Assembly: GCF_016027715.1 (NCBI RefSeq)
Contig: NZ_CP065691.1
Location: 839,954 to 903,953 of the forward strand
DNA: 64,000 bases
Direction of reading: 5' to 3'
Source: Lactococcus garvieae
GTDB lineage: Bacteria; Bacillota; Bacilli; Lactobacillales; Streptococcaceae
In this document: positions 6,550-16,288 of the stretch, one piece after another
Numbering within the stretch: position 1 is the first letter of the stretch
How the letters are laid out: each line of letters starts with the position of its first letter
Notes under the pieces: generated by a model
What the model saw: only the letters and a program-made list of their open reading frames with translations
Told to the model about the DNA's origin: nothing
The model's database searches: none
Program-made: the position numbers and the translations under genes

Positions 6550-8092
6550 AAATATTGTCATTTCGACAATTATTTATCTTGTTGCGACTGTGATTCTGCT
6601 CGTTTTTCTCAATATACAGATTCTAAAAACAGACACAAATCGCGTCTTACACACTATTGACACTACTAAAACACTTCTTGCTGAGCACCCTAATTCCGCA
6701 CTTCCTAGCAAGTTTCAGTATCTTCCTGCCGGAACACACAATGCTGACACTAACAAGATTGAAGAAGGCGCAGATTACGCTCAAACTGTAAGCCGTCAAT
6801 CAATTGAAATTACCAGTCCTATCCGTGAAAATGGTGTAATAGTTGGTTACCTTCATGCTTCTGACACACGTACTTCTCCTTGGTTTACGAATTTGATGGT
6901 TGGTGGATTTGCAACTCTTGTTTATCTGGCTTGTGCTTTCTATATTTTTGTTCATGCCCGACGTAATTATCTCTTTACTCAGGACATTGTAGCCAAAATC
7001 AAGAATATTGAGCGCAGTCCGCTTACACAAAGCTATTTGATGAGCGAAAATGATGACAAAGTTACATTAGCTCTTAATTCTTTAGGAGAATATATTCAGA
7101 ATCAAATCTTATCTCATAGTGAAAAGAAAGAGAATATTTACGAATTTATAGAGCTGTTCCAATTTCCAATCTTTATTTACAATGCAAAGGGAAAGATACG
7201 TAAAACAAATGCGGCCTTTAAGAATGAATTTGCTGACACACATAATCTCGATATTTTTAGTCCATATGCAGATTTCTTGACGTTCTTAGTAGACAAAATG
7301 CTCAACCCTACAACTCAAGAAAAAAACTTCTATTTTGAAAATATCAATGCTTATTACCAAGTACGTATCTCTCCTCTTCCTGATTTGGACAACCGTTTCT
7401 TGGTCACTTTACTTGATATCACTGCATTTAAGCGTACACTTAGTGCCCATAATGAACTGATTGCCAATGTGAGTCATGAGCTTAAGACACCGCTGACTTC
7501 TATTAAAGGATTTGCTGAATTGCTTAAAGATAATACTTTGCCTGAAAGTGAAAGACTAGAGTTTTCCCATATTATCAGTAAAGAAAGTGCAAGATTGATT
7601 GCTTTAGTTCAAGATACACTACTTTTAACCAAGCAAAATATTCATATTGAGAAGAAAAAAATTAATCTTTCACAGATTATTGAAGAGATTCTAAAAAGTT
7701 CCCAACCATTACTGGCGGAAAAAAGCTTATCTCTCAACACAGACATTGCTAATATTTCGCAAGTAACAAACCGACCGATGATTCACAGTATTTTTGAAAA
7801 TCTCATCGAAAATGCAATCAAGTATACAGACAATAAAGGAAAAATATTTATTGGGTTGCATCAAGTAGGGAAAAAAATAATCTTCACCGTAACAGATAAT
7901 GGCCCTGGACTTACAGAAATTGAAAAATCACGTATCTTTGACCGTTTCTATCGTGTTGATGAAAGTCGCGCACAAGTGTCTGGTACTGGTTTGGGTCTCT
8001 CGATTGTTGACAAAAATGTCAGAGAGCTTCAAGGAAAAATCGAGGTTATTAGTGTACCTGGTAAAGGAACGACCTTCACTGTAACTTTATAA
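6530..8092 (+). CDS. Membrane sensor histidine kinase (PhoR-like)
   Basis: I start at the ATG at 6530 (MKKIKLKNIV); a TTG six codons earlier is less likely. Segments at about residues 9-29 and 119-142 are transmembrane and enclose an extracytoplasmic sensor domain of about 85 residues. A PAS-like region (about 195-295) precedes the dimerisation H-box IANVSHELKTPLTS. The ATPase domain has the N-box ENLIENAIKYT, the G1-box DNGPGL and the G2-box GTGLGLSIV. It autophosphorylates on the H-box His and passes the phosphate to the regulator encoded just upstream. The signal is unknown. A hairpin terminator follows. Confidence 0.93.
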   Translation: MKKIKLKNIVISTIIYLVATVILLVFLNIQILKTDTNRVLHTIDTTKTLLAEHPNSALPSKFQYLPAGTHNADTNKIEEGADYAQTVSRQSIEITSPIRENGVIVGYLHASDTRTSPWFTNLMVGGFATLVYLACAFYIFVHARRNYLFTQDIVAKIKNIERSPLTQSYLMSENDDKVTLALNSLGEYIQNQILSHSEKKENIYEFIELFQFPIFIYNAKGKIRKTNAAFKNEFADTHNLDIFSPYADFLTFLVDKMLNPTTQEKNFYFENINAYYQVRISPLPDLDNRFLVTLLDITAFKRTLSAHNELIANVSHELKTPLTSIKGFAELLKDNTLPESERLEFSHIISKESARLIALVQDTLLLTKQNIHIEKKKINLSQIIEEILKSSQPLLAEKSLSLNTDIANISQVTNRPMIHSIFENLIENAIKYTDNKGKIFIGLHQVGKKIIFTVTDNGPGLTEIEKSRIFDRFYRVDESRAQVSGTGLGLSIVDKNVRELQGKIEVISVPGKGTTFTVTL

Positions 8093-8101
8093 AGCAGAGT
8101 T

Positions 8102-8132
8102 AAAAGCCCTCGTTCGACGAAGGCTTTTTTCT
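8102..8132 (+). terminator. Intrinsic terminator of the two-component operon
   Basis: AAAAGCC pairs with GGCTTTT around an inner TCGT/ACGA stem, followed by TTTTTT. Confidence 0.85.
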
Positions 8133-8149
8133 TGTTATAAATTGATAGG

Positions 8150-8857
8150 TTAACGCTCTAAATAAAATTCAAAACGGTCTCCAACATATTGGGAGAGAAC
8201 ATACTCAAAGGCACGTCCGTCTGAGAGATAAGAAATCTGTGTGAGACCTAAAATAGCATCTCCTGATTTGATTTTTAAATAATCTGCTACTTCTGTACTT
8301 ACTTTTTTTGCAGAAATAATCTGCTCGCTGTGTTCAATCTCATATCCAGCTTGAGTTAAGGTGTTAAAAAAGTTAGAGGTAATACTTTTCTTTTCAAAAG
8401 ACCTGACAAGTTCATACGGAATACTTGCAACTTCATAGCAAATCGGTACTTGATCCGCATAGCGTACACGTTCCATACGTATAATAATTTGATCCTTTGT
8501 AATTTGCAATTTTTCACATTCTACTTCATTTGGCAGGGTTTTGAGATAACTTAAGAGTTCTGTAGAAGGTGTCTTCCCTTGAGCCGTAATAATTTCGGTA
8601 AAGGAGGTTGTTCCACGCATTTTTTCACGGACTCGACGACTAGCCACGTATGTTCCGCTTCCGATACGGCGCTCCAAAATACCCTCATCCACAAGTGAGG
8701 TCACTGCTTGTCGAGCTGTCATCCGACTCACTCCAAATCGTTCAGCTAAATCGCGCTCACTAGGCAAGCGCTCTCCGATTTTCCAAACTGCTTTTTCAAT
8801 TTCTTCCTTTATTGCGTCATGAATTCGAATGTAATTCGGAACGTTGCTTCTTTGCAT
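8150..8857 (-). CDS. GntR/HutC-family transcriptional regulator
   Basis: The ATG at 8857 (MQRSNVPNY) is preceded by GGAGGC at good spacing; upstream codons are not needed. Residues 8-75 are the GntR winged helix, with LPSERDLAERFGVSRMTARQAV and GSGTYVA. The remainder is a UTRA ligand-binding domain, including MERVRYADQVPICYEVASIP. HutC-type regulators bind small effectors such as sugars, histidine products or nucleosides. The gene lies downstream of bmpA behind that gene's terminator, so it probably has its own transcript. Control of nucleoside genes is possible from context but not shown. Confidence 0.88.
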   Translation of the reverse strand: MQRSNVPNYIRIHDAIKEEIEKAVWKIGERLPSERDLAERFGVSRMTARQAVTSLVDEGILERRIGSGTYVASRRVREKMRGTTSFTEIITAQGKTPSTELLSYLKTLPNEVECEKLQITKDQIIIRMERVRYADQVPICYEVASIPYELVRSFEKKSITSNFFNTLTQAGYEIEHSEQIISAKKVSTEVADYLKIKSGDAILGLTQISYLSDGRAFEYVLSQYVGDRFEFYLER

Positions 8858-8905
8858 ACTGCCTCCATCGTGCCCCTGTTTTTTATTATTATATACCAAT
8901 TTCAA

Positions 8906-8933
8906 ATAAAAAACCAGCTATAATAGCTGGTTT
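8906..8933 (-). terminator. Intrinsic terminator of bmpA
   Basis: AAACCAGCTA pairs with TAGCTGGTTT around TAA, and on the minus strand a T-run follows. Confidence 0.85.
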
Positions 8934-8948
8934 AAATAATTGGTATAA

Positions 8949-10001
8949 TTATTTTGCAGGAACTGTGATTTCACCGTTGATGATTTTTTCTTTAGCAGTT
9001 TCTACAGCTTTCCAAGCATCATCTGAAGTATTGTTACGAGCGAGAGCTACACCTGAGTTTTTCAAGTCGTACTTAAGAATTTCACCACCAGGGAATTTGT
9101 CATCTTTAGTTTTGTTTGAAACGTCTTTGACAACATTACCTACTTCTTTAAGTGTAGAAGCTAATACGAAGTTAGATTCTTTACCATCTTTAGATTTGAA
9201 TTTACCTTCATCTTCTTGGTCACGGTCAACACCGATAACCCAAACTTTGTCTGCTTCATTCTTAGTTTCGTTAAGAACACGTGCTTCTGTGAAGACACCT
9301 GTACCTACACCACCAGCTGCTTGATAGATGATATCTGCTCCACCAGAGTACATTGCAGAAGCGATAGTTTTACCTTTACCTGCATCGCTAAATGAACCTG
9401 CATATTGAACATCTATTTTGATGTCTGGGTTTACAGATTTAACACCTTCTTGGAAACCAACTTCGAAGGCTGTAATGATATCGGAAGCAATTCCTCCGAT
9501 GAAACCAACGTGATCAGTTTTTGTTGTCTTAGCTGCTGCTACACCAGCAAGATATGCTGACTCTTGGTCCGCGAAAGTTGCAGAAACTACATTTTCTTGG
9601 TTCTCAATCACTGAGTCAATGATTGCAAATTTAGTATCTGGATTATTTTTAGCAGCCTGTGAAGTTGCTTCTTGGAGGCCAAAGCCAATACCGAATACTA
9701 AGTCATATCCACCAGATACAGCTGAGTTAAAGTTGGCTGTGTAGTCAGAAGCTGAGTTTGATTGGAAGTAGTTGATACCTTTACCTCTTGAAAGGTTGTT
9801 ATCTTTACCCCAAGCTTGCAAGCCTTCCCAAGCTGACTGGTTGAACGAACGGTCATCAACACCACCAGTGTCGGTTATCATCGCTACATTGAGATCTGTT
9901 TTGGCTTCACCACCTGAAGCTGCGTCACGTCCACGGCAACCTGCCAGAACTGCTACTGATGCAAGTGCAAGAGCACCAACTGCGAAAATACGTTTATTCA
10001 T
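8949..10001 (-). CDS. bmpA: BMP-family nucleoside-binding lipoprotein
   Basis: The ATG at 10001 (MNKRIFAVG) has GGAGGAA 9 bases upstream. A signal peptide ends in the lipobox VLAGC at about residues 23-27, so the protein is anchored outside the membrane. The body shows Bmp-family motifs: TDTGGVDDRSFNQSAWEGL, FGIGFGLQEA, GFIGG, DIIYQAAGGVGTGVF and WVIGVDRDQ. In L. lactis, BmpA delivers nucleosides to the NupABC ABC transporter, which is not in this window. The gene stands behind the cdd-deoC-pdp operon with its own promoter and a PurBox, so uptake and salvage are grouped. Confidence 0.94.
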   Translation of the reverse strand: MNKRIFAVGALALASVAVLAGCRGRDAASGGEAKTDLNVAMITDTGGVDDRSFNQSAWEGLQAWGKDNNLSRGKGINYFQSNSASDYTANFNSAVSGGYDLVFGIGFGLQEATSQAAKNNPDTKFAIIDSVIENQENVVSATFADQESAYLAGVAAAKTTKTDHVGFIGGIASDIITAFEVGFQEGVKSVNPDIKIDVQYAGSFSDAGKGKTIASAMYSGGADIIYQAAGGVGTGVFTEARVLNETKNEADKVWVIGVDRDQEDEGKFKSKDGKESNFVLASTLKEVGNVVKDVSNKTKDDKFPGGEILKYDLKNSGVALARNNTSDDAWKAVETAKEKIINGEITVPAK

Positions 10002-10033
10002 GGAAACGTTTTCCTCCAAATATAAAATTTTTT

Positions 10034-10058
10034 AAAACTCTCGCAAGTAAGAGTTTTT
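10034..10058 (-). promoter_or_regulatory. Hairpin in the bmpA 5' leader
   Basis: AAAACTC and GAGTTTT form an inverted repeat about 30-55 bases before the bmpA start, inside the predicted 63-base leader. On the minus strand the following bases are A-rich before turning T-rich, so it is a weak terminator at best. It could affect mRNA stability or attenuation. Confidence 0.4.
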
Positions 10059-10070
10059 ATCTATAAGTTT

Positions 10071-10099
10071 ATTTTAAGTTATTTTGTATATTAATTCAA
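10071..10099 (-). promoter_or_regulatory. Promoter of bmpA
   Basis: On the minus strand TTGAAT (10099-10094), a 17-base spacer and TAAAAT (10076-10071). The predicted start is near 10064. Confidence 0.7.
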
Positions 10100-10107
10100 G
10101 CTAAAAA

Positions 10108-10139
10108 CAAAGATGTGGAATTTATCCACACCTTTGTTC
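10108..10139 (-). terminator. Intrinsic terminator of the pdp-deoC-cdd operon
   Basis: CAAAG-TGTGGA pairs with TCCACA-CTTTG, with a T-run (GTTTTTAG) on the minus strand. Confidence 0.8.
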
Positions 10140-10145
10140 GGAAAT
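10133..10145 (-). promoter_or_regulatory. PurBox (PurR activator site) upstream of bmpA
   Basis: The minus strand reads ATTTCCGAACAAA, matching the lactococcal PurBox AWWWCCGAACWWT at 12 of 13 positions. Its central G at 10139 lies about 75 bases before the predicted bmpA start. Spacing near -76 is known for PurR-activated lactococcal promoters. Confidence 0.65.
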
Positions 10146-10172
10146 AGCTATTTTTCTGTCAATTATAGAATA

Positions 10173-10565
10173 TTATTCCAGTTCTTTGAAGGAATATGGC
10201 AACAATTGCCCCACTGATGTTTCCTTGACCTCACCTGTTTGAGACAAAAGGTAAACGGGCATATCGGCATCACAGAATTCTGAAACCACTTGGCGACACG
10301 CACCACAAGGACTAATAGGAGCAGACGTTTCTCCATAAATATAAAGACTTGAAAATTGGAGTTGGTCTTCCGATACAGCTTTAAATATTGCTGTTCGCTC
10401 AGCACAATTGCTTAAGCCGAAGCTTGCATTCTCAATGTTACATCCTTTATACACTTTTCCATCAGTAGTCACGAGTGCAGCACCAACAGGAAATTTTGAA
10501 TACGGGACATAAGCATGCGTACTCGCTTCTCGTGCTGCTTCAATAAGTTCTTTAGTAGCTGGCAT
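10173..10565 (-). CDS. cdd: Cytidine deaminase
   Basis: The ATG at 10565 ([11 protein letters not shown]) lies inside the end of deoC and is preceded by GGAAGG; the 130-residue product has the normal size for tetrameric bacterial cytidine deaminases. Zinc-binding and catalytic motifs are CAERTAI (Cys and the proton-shuttling Glu) and PCGACRQ (two Cys). [13 protein letters not shown] and CNIENASF bind the nucleoside. It converts cytidine and deoxycytidine to uridine and deoxyuridine in the cytoplasm, feeding the pyrimidine nucleoside phosphorylase encoded upstream. It is the last gene of the salvage operon. Confidence 0.96.
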   Translation of the reverse strand: MPATKELIEAAREASTHAYVPYSKFPVGAALVTTDGKVYKGCNIENASFGLSNCAERTAIFKAVSEDQLQFSSLYIYGETSAPISPCGACRQVVSEFCDADMPVYLLSQTGEVKETSVGQLLPYSFKELE

Positions 10566-11214
10566 TTGCAGTTTCACCTTCCATAATAGCGACTCCTGAA
10601 GAACAACCAAGGCGATTTGCCCCTGCTTCGATCATGGCTTTAGCATCGGCAAGATTACGAATTCCTCCTGAGGCTTTAACACCCATCTCTGAACCCACTG
10701 TTTCACGCATAAGTTTTACATCTGCTACTGTAGCTCCTGCTGTAGAGAAGCCTGTTGAAGTTTTAACAAAATCAGCTCCCGCACGTTGTGCTGCTTGGCA
10801 AGCTTTAACTTTTTCTTCATCAGTCAAAAGACTTGTTTCAATGATAACTTTAAGAACACGTCCATCTTTAACTGCATTGACAGCAGCAATATCGCTTTCT
10901 ACGAGGTCCCAGTTTCCATCTTTTGCCGCACCAATGTTAATGACCATGTCAATCTCATCTGCACCTTTTTTGATAGCATCTGCTGCTTCAAAGGCTTTCA
11001 AATCAGAAGTGTTTGCTCCAAGAGGGAAGCCAATAACTGTACAAACTTTTGAAACTTCATCTTTGAGTTGCTCAGCGGCAAAAGCTACCCATGTTGGGTT
11101 GATACATACGCTTGCAAACTCATATTTTTTAGCTTCATCAATGATAGCTTGTACCTTCGCTTGAGTTGCATCGGCTTTGAGGATAGTGTGGTCAATATAT
11201 TGATTGATTTTCAT
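10552..11214 (-). CDS. deoC: Deoxyribose-phosphate aldolase
   Basis: The 220-residue class I aldolase cleaves 2-deoxyribose 5-phosphate to acetaldehyde and glyceraldehyde 3-phosphate. The Schiff-base lysine is in VKTSTGF (about residue 151) and the second active-site lysine is in [21 protein letters not shown] and VCINPTWV are family landmarks. AGGAG precedes the start. Its end overlaps cdd by 14 bases, and it lies 70 bases after the small membrane-protein gene, so pdp, this gene and cdd form one catabolic operon that turns deoxynucleosides into glycolytic intermediates. Confidence 0.96.
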   Translation of the reverse strand: MKINQYIDHTILKADATQAKVQAIIDEAKKYEFASVCINPTWVAFAAEQLKDEVSKVCTVIGFPLGANTSDLKAFEAADAIKKGADEIDMVINIGAAKDGNWDLVESDIAAVNAVKDGRVLKVIIETSLLTDEEKVKACQAAQRAGADFVKTSTGFSTAGATVADVKLMRETVGSEMGVKASGGIRNLADAKAMIEAGANRLGCSSGVAIMEGETANASY

Positions 11215-11284
11215 CTTAGGTCTTCTCCTAGTTTTTATTTATATTGCGTACATCAAGGAACGCTTTGTTATTAGTTTTTAAAGT

Positions 11285-11479
11285 TTATTTCGGCTTACGA
11301 CTTTGGAGATAAAGCATACCAATAATCGTATAAACCAAAATAAAAATGAGAATGAAAATTGCTGCTTTCAGCAAAGAATTTTGCGAGAAAAGGTTCATTC
11401 CTATCGCACCTAGTACAGCAGCTGTTACGCTTTGTAAGGCTTTTATTTTATTGGGTATAGGTGGAAGTTCATTTTTCAT
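11285..11479 (-). CDS. Small two-TM membrane protein of the salvage operon
   Basis: The 64-residue protein has hydrophobic segments at about residues 15-31 and 36-58 and a basic C-terminus (LQSRKPK). Its ATG overlaps the pdp stop codon by one base (ATGA), so translation is coupled. I do not recognise a family. The position inside the pyrimidine nucleoside operon suggests a membrane role connected with salvage, but it has no transporter signature and is too small to be a carrier alone. Confidence 0.7.
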   Translation of the reverse strand: MKNELPPIPNKIKALQSVTAAVLGAIGMNLFSQNSLLKAAIFILIFILVYTIIGMLYLQSRKPK

Positions 11480-12771
11480 CAGCGAATAATTTCCAAAATT
11501 TCAGGTGCATGAATTTGTTGATCAGAGATATGGATATTTTCATTAAATTCAGCAACTAAGTCTGCTATGATTTCACGGTTACTATAAAGCGTGGCAATTA
11601 AATCGCCCGTTTTAACTGCATCTCCAACTTTTTTAGCAAGATTAATGCCTGCTTCAAAATCAATAGTATCGGTTTTAGTTGCTCTTCCTGCACCAAGCTT
11701 CATTGCTACAATACCCACGCCCATTGCTCTTTCTTGTGAAATATAGCCCTCACGCTCAGCATGAATTTCGACAGTATGCGCTACATTCAATGGAGCCGTT
11801 AAATAATCAAAGGCAGTCGCATCACCATGTTGCGCTTGACACATTGCAACAAACTTCGCATAAGCTTTTCCATTGTCAAAGTTTTCAATGATCTCAGAAA
11901 TGGACTTTTCAATCCCAGCTAAACTGAGCATAATTTGTGCCAGTTCCGCAATAAAATGGCGAAATTCATTTGTCCCTTTGCCATTTAGCGTCTCTACTGC
12001 TTCTGTAATTTCATTTCGATTACCAATAGAATAGCCGAGTGGTTGATTCATGTTGGTTAGGACAGCCACGGTCTCACGGCCGACAGCTTTTCCTAAATCA
12101 ACCATTGTGCGAGCAAGAATCCGCGCATCTTCAATATTTTTCATGAAGGCGCCATCACCAACAGTCACATCCAACAAGATCGCATTTGAGCCTGAGGCAA
12201 TTTTTTTAGACATAATCGAGCTTGCAATCAATGGAATAATGTCCACCGTTGCTGTCACATCACGTAAAGCATAGAGAAGTTTATCGGCCTTGACTAACTC
12301 ATCAGATTGACCAATAACAGCAATACCTGAATCTTTAACTTGAGCGATGAAATCTTCTTCTGTCTTCTCAATTTCGAAGCCCGGAATAGATTCCAACTTA
12401 TCAAGCGTACCTCCTGTGTGTCCCAAACCACGTCCGGACATTTTAGCCACAGGAACACCAAAGCTTGCAACAAGAGGGGCTAAAATAATTGTGACCTTAT
12501 CTCCAACGCCGCCGGTAGAATGCTTATCAACCTTAATACCTGGAATGGCTGATAGGTCGAACTCTTTACCAGATGCTACCATCGCCATTGTCAAATTCGC
12601 CGTTTCTTCTGTGGTCATCCCTTTAAAGTATATCGCCATTGCCAGTGCTGACATTTGATAATCAGGAACTTCTCCTGCTGCATATCCCGAGATAAGCCAG
12701 TCAATTTCAGCTTTGTCAAAAGTGCCACCATCACGTTTTTTTTGAATCAGATCTACCATTCTATATGTCAT
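11479..12771 (-). CDS. pdp: Pyrimidine-nucleoside phosphorylase
   Basis: The 430-residue protein has the family signature around KMSGRGLGHTGGTLDKLES and the phosphate-binding DKHSTGGVGDKVT. The N-terminal MVDLIQKKRDGG is the alpha-domain start. I use the ATG at 12771, preceded by AAGGAG and overlapping the methyltransferase stop. It phosphorolyses uridine, deoxyuridine and thymidine to base and (deoxy)ribose 1-phosphate. It is coupled to the methyltransferase before it and the small membrane protein after it. Confidence 0.96.
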   Translation of the reverse strand: MTYRMVDLIQKKRDGGTFDKAEIDWLISGYAAGEVPDYQMSALAMAIYFKGMTTEETANLTMAMVASGKEFDLSAIPGIKVDKHSTGGVGDKVTIILAPLVASFGVPVAKMSGRGLGHTGGTLDKLESIPGFEIEKTEEDFIAQVKDSGIAVIGQSDELVKADKLLYALRDVTATVDIIPLIASSIMSKKIASGSNAILLDVTVGDGAFMKNIEDARILARTMVDLGKAVGRETVAVLTNMNQPLGYSIGNRNEITEAVETLNGKGTNEFRHFIAELAQIMLSLAGIEKSISEIIENFDNGKAYAKFVAMCQAQHGDATAFDYLTAPLNVAHTVEIHAEREGYISQERAMGVGIVAMKLGAGRATKTDTIDFEAGINLAKKVGDAVKTGDLIATLYSNREIIADLVAEFNENIHISDQQIHAPEILEIIR

Positions 12772-13373
12772 AGCTTCTCCTTATAACTTCTTAAAATGTA
12801 ATAACCTTTATTTTTAGCAACCACTTCACAATTTCCGAAGACTTCTTCCATTTTCTTTTGAGCACTTGGCGCACCTTGTTTTTTCTGAATAACAATAGTT
12901 AAATGTCCTTCAATATTCAAGTGCTCATAAGCACCAGACAAGATAGCATGTACCACTTCTTTCCCCGCGCGTATAGGGGGATTGGAAATAATTGCATCAA
13001 AAGATTCTTTTACATTTTCATAGATATCTGATAAATAAATGTCAGAAACTTCGACATTATTTTTTTGTGCATTCTCCTTCGCTAAATCTAATGCACGACT
13101 GTTGACATCTATTAGAGTCGCTTGCAAACCATATTTCTTAGCTAAGGTCAAGCCGAGGGTTCCATATCCACATCCAACATCAAGCAGAGCTTTTGCCGAT
13201 TCAGGTTGGAAATTATCCAGTAAGACACGTGAACCATAGTCCACAGCATTTTTAGAAAAAACGCCAGCATCCGTCAAAAAGCGGAAAGAAAGTCCTAAAA
13301 GTTCAACCGATAATTCTTGCACATCGTGTGCCAAATCTCGATTATCTTCATAATACATATTTGTTTTTACCAT
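12768..13373 (-). CDS. RsmC-like class I methyltransferase
   Basis: The 201-residue protein has SAM motif I LLDVGCGYGTLG, the acidic end of strand 2 in IDVNSRAL, and a catalytic NPPIRAGK box that matches the NPPF/Y motif of RsmC/RlmG-type N2-guanine rRNA methyltransferases. Those act on 16S rRNA G1207 in E. coli; single-domain versions like this are common in Firmicutes. There is no Shine-Dalgarno sequence. An extended -10 element (TGATAAAAT, with the hexamer at 13382-13387) ends 8 bases before the ATG, so the transcript may be leaderless. It heads the pdp operon. Confidence 0.85.
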   Translation of the reverse strand: MVKTNMYYEDNRDLAHDVQELSVELLGLSFRFLTDAGVFSKNAVDYGSRVLLDNFQPESAKALLDVGCGYGTLGLTLAKKYGLQATLIDVNSRALDLAKENAQKNNVEVSDIYLSDIYENVKESFDAIISNPPIRAGKEVVHAILSGAYEHLNIEGHLTIVIQKKQGAPSAQKKMEEVFGNCEVVAKNKGYYILRSYKEKL

Positions 13374-13591
13374 TACAGCTTATTTTATCACAAAATAATT
13401 GAATTTTTCTGAGAAAACCTTTACAGATAGATACTACAAATTAGAAAACCCTTACATTTTAATTTTAACCTTTCCCTTTTTTTAAATGCTTTGAGGAGCT
13501 TTCTACAATAAAAAGAGGATTTATTTTTATTATTTTTAAAAATATTTTTTCTTTTAAAGTCACTCTGATAGTGCAGAGCAGACGCAAAATA

Positions 13592-13600
13592 TGCTAAAAT
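13592..13600 (+). promoter_or_regulatory. Extended -10 promoter of coaA; predicted leaderless start
   Basis: TGCTAAAAT with no good -35 box. The ATG at 13607 is 7 bases after the hexamer, where transcription should begin. Confidence 0.55.
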
Positions 13601-13606
13601 ATCTTT

Positions 13607-14527
13607 ATGAATAAATTCATCAATTATGATGAAATTTCACGAGAGACTTGGCAAAATTTCTACCTCTCTTCAATCGCTCCTTTAACAAATAAAGAGCTCG
13701 ATGCCATCCGTTCACTCAACGATGAAATTTCACTCCAAGACGTTATCGATGTGTACCTACCTTTAATTTATTTGGTCCGTTTATACAAAAAAAATATTGA
13801 GGATCTAAGTTTTTCTAAGGGACTATTTCTCCAAAAAATTGTTAAAACTCCGCCATTAATCATTGGCATATCGGGTTCTGTTGCAGTGGGAAAATCGACT
13901 GCTGCACGTCTCGTACAGCTCCTTCTTTCACGTGAATTTAAAAAATTAAGTGTGGAACTTGTAACAACAGATGGCTTTTTATATCCAACAGCTGTTTTAG
14001 AAGAACGCCACATGCTTGATCGCAAAGGCTTTCCTGAGAGCTATGATATGGAACACCTTCTGGACTTTCTCTATCGTGTAAAAAATGGGGAAACGTGTGA
14101 AATCCCGATTTATTCTCATGAAACTTATGACATCGTCAAAAATAAAAAGCAAATCATTGATCAACCTGATATCTTGATTGTAGAAGGAATCAATGTCCTT
14201 CAAAATCCACAAAGTGAACATCTCTATGTTAGCGACTTTTATGATTTTTCTATTTATGTTGATGCTGATGAAGAAATGATTGAAAGATGGTATTTAGAAC
14301 GGTTCAATAGCTTACTGAAGCTGGCAAAAAATGATCCACATAATTACTATCATCAATTCACTAAAATGCCACACGATGAAGTCGTAAAATTAGCACGTGA
14401 AACATGGACCAATATAAATCTTCCTAATTTGCGTGACTACATCGAACCCACTCGTAATCGTGCGGAAGTTATTTTGCACAAAACGGATAATCATTACATT
14501 GATAAAATTTATTTGAAGAAATTTTGA
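13607..14527 (+). CDS. coaA: Type I pantothenate kinase
   Basis: The 306-residue protein catalyses the first step of coenzyme A synthesis, phosphorylating pantothenate. The P-loop is [12 protein letters not shown] (about residues 88-99), followed by [10 protein letters not shown] and RKGFPESYD, which bind pantothenate, and IVEGINVLQ. The C-terminus [15 protein letters not shown] is also family-typical. The ATG lies exactly where transcription should begin, and no ribosome site is present upstream. It faces away from the pdp operon and is followed by guaA with a 116-base gap. Confidence 0.96.
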   Translation: MNKFINYDEISRETWQNFYLSSIAPLTNKELDAIRSLNDEISLQDVIDVYLPLIYLVRLYKKNIEDLSFSKGLFLQKIVKTPPLIIGISGSVAVGKSTAARLVQLLLSREFKKLSVELVTTDGFLYPTAVLEERHMLDRKGFPESYDMEHLLDFLYRVKNGETCEIPIYSHETYDIVKNKKQIIDQPDILIVEGINVLQNPQSEHLYVSDFYDFSIYVDADEEMIERWYLERFNSLLKLAKNDPHNYYHQFTKMPHDEVVKLARETWTNINLPNLRDYIEPTRNRAEVILHKTDNHYIDKIYLKKF

Positions 14528-14643
14528 GATAAAATAACAATGATTTACTCTTTGATTAAAAATACTATCTTTTTATATCAAACGTTTTTATATTCCGTTC
14601 TTTTATGATAGAATATTTTAATATTAATTTTTAGGAGGCCCAC

Positions 14644-16185
14644 TTGTCTGATAAACAACTTGAAAAAATTATCGTTCTTGACTATGGTAGTCAATATAAC
14701 CAATTGATTGCTCGTCGCATTCGTGAAATCGGTGTTTTCTCAGAGCTAATGAGTCATAAAGTAACAGCTCAAGAAATCCGTGAAATAAACCCACTAGGGA
14801 TTGTTCTTTCTGGGGGTCCTAACTCCGTTTACGACGAAGGTTCATTTGATATTGATCCTGAAATTTTTGACCTTGGATTACCTATTTTAGGTATCTGCTA
14901 TGGTATGCAACTGATTAGTCACAAATTAGGTGGTAAAGTTGAGAGTGCTTCTGAAAGCGAATATGGTGTAGCACCTATTGAGCTTAAAGCTAAGTCAGAA
15001 CTCTTTGCTAACACTCCTGAAACACAAGATGTTCTCATGAGCCACGGTGACCGTGTTGTTGAAATTCCAGAAGGCTTCCATGTTGTTGCGACTTCTCCAA
15101 ACAGCCCATTTGCTGCTGTTGAAAATACAGAACGTAACATCTATGGTATCCAATTCCACCCTGAAGTACGTCACTCTGTATATGGTACAGATATGCTCCG
15201 CAACTTCGCTTTAAATATTTGTGGTGCTAAAGGCGATTGGTCAATGGAAAGCTTCATTGATATGCAAATCGCAAAAATCCGTGAGCAAGTTGGGGATAAA
15301 AAAGTATTGCTTGGTCTTTCAGGCGGTGTAGACTCATCTGTAGTAGGCGTTCTTTTACAACGTGCTATCGGTGATCAACTCACATCTATCTTTGTTGACC
15401 ACGGTTTCCTTCGTAAAAATGAAGGCGACCAAGTTATGGATATGCTGGGTGACAAATTCGGCTTGAATATTATTCGTGTAAATGCTGAAGAACGTTTCAT
15501 GAATAAATTGGCTGGAGTTGCTGATCCAGAGAAAAAACGTAAAATTATTGGTAATGAATTTGTCTACGTTTTTGACGATGAAGCTTCAAAACTTAAAGAT
15601 GTTAAATTCCTTGCTCAAGGCACACTTTATACAGACGTTATCGAATCAGGAACGGATACAGCTCAAACAATCAAGTCTCACCACAATGTTGGTGGCTTGC
15701 CAGAAGATATGCAATTTAAACTGATTGAGCCTTTGAATACACTTTTCAAAGATGAAGTTCGTGCTCTTGGTACTGAGCTAGGCATGCCTGATGAAATCGT
15801 ATGGCGCCAACCTTTCCCAGGTCCAGGTCTTGCTATCCGAGTTATGGGTGACTTAACACCTGAGAAAATCGAAGTTGTACGTGAATCAGACGCAATCCTT
15901 CGTGAAGAAATCGCTGCTGCTGGTTTAGACCGCGACGTGTGGCAATACTTCACAGTTAACACTGGTGTACGTTCAGTTGGGGTCATGGGAGACGTCCGTA
16001 CTTACGACTACACTCTTGCTATCCGTGCGATTACTTCTATCGATGGTATGACAGCTGAGTTTGCTAAACTCCCTTGGGATGTCTTGCAAAAAATCTCTGT
16101 TCGTATCGTAAATGAGGTGGATCACATCAACCGCGTAGTCTACGATATCACCTCTAAACCACCAGCAACTGTTGAGTGGGAGTAA
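14644..16185 (+). CDS. guaA: GMP synthase (glutamine-hydrolysing)
   Basis: Translation begins at TTG 14644, set by AGGAGG 7 bases upstream. The N-terminal class I amidotransferase (about 1-200) has nucleophile Cys in GICYGMQ and the His-Glu pair in FHPEV. The PP-loop ATP pyrophosphatase follows with [11 protein letters not shown], and the C-terminal dimerisation domain ends PPATVEWE. It converts XMP to GMP, completing the guanine branch fed by the pur genes further along. The length of 513 is normal. Its own terminator follows, so it is monocistronic. Confidence 0.98.
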   Translation: MSDKQLEKIIVLDYGSQYNQLIARRIREIGVFSELMSHKVTAQEIREINPLGIVLSGGPNSVYDEGSFDIDPEIFDLGLPILGICYGMQLISHKLGGKVESASESEYGVAPIELKAKSELFANTPETQDVLMSHGDRVVEIPEGFHVVATSPNSPFAAVENTERNIYGIQFHPEVRHSVYGTDMLRNFALNICGAKGDWSMESFIDMQIAKIREQVGDKKVLLGLSGGVDSSVVGVLLQRAIGDQLTSIFVDHGFLRKNEGDQVMDMLGDKFGLNIIRVNAEERFMNKLAGVADPEKKRKIIGNEFVYVFDDEASKLKDVKFLAQGTLYTDVIESGTDTAQTIKSHHNVGGLPEDMQFKLIEPLNTLFKDEVRALGTELGMPDEIVWRQPFPGPGLAIRVMGDLTPEKIEVVRESDAILREEIAAAGLDRDVWQYFTVNTGVRSVGVMGDVRTYDYTLAIRAITSIDGMTAEFAKLPWDVLQKISVRIVNEVDHINRVVYDITSKPPATVEWE

Positions 16186-16218
16186 TAGTTAGATAAAATA
16201 GCTAATATAGAAAAATAA

Positions 16219-16246
16219 AATCGCTCTGTTGAGCGGTTTTTGTTTT
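16219..16246 (+). terminator. Intrinsic terminator of guaA
   Basis: CGCTC-TGTT-GAGCG followed by GTTTTTGTTTT. Confidence 0.85.
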
Positions 16247-16288
16247 GCCAAAAATGATATGTTATAATCATAATAGGAGAATTAAATT

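Noticed and set aside
10634-11164. Long plus-strand frame (176 codons) opposite deoC
   Set aside because: It is a shadow of deoC, lacks a ribosome site and matches no family.
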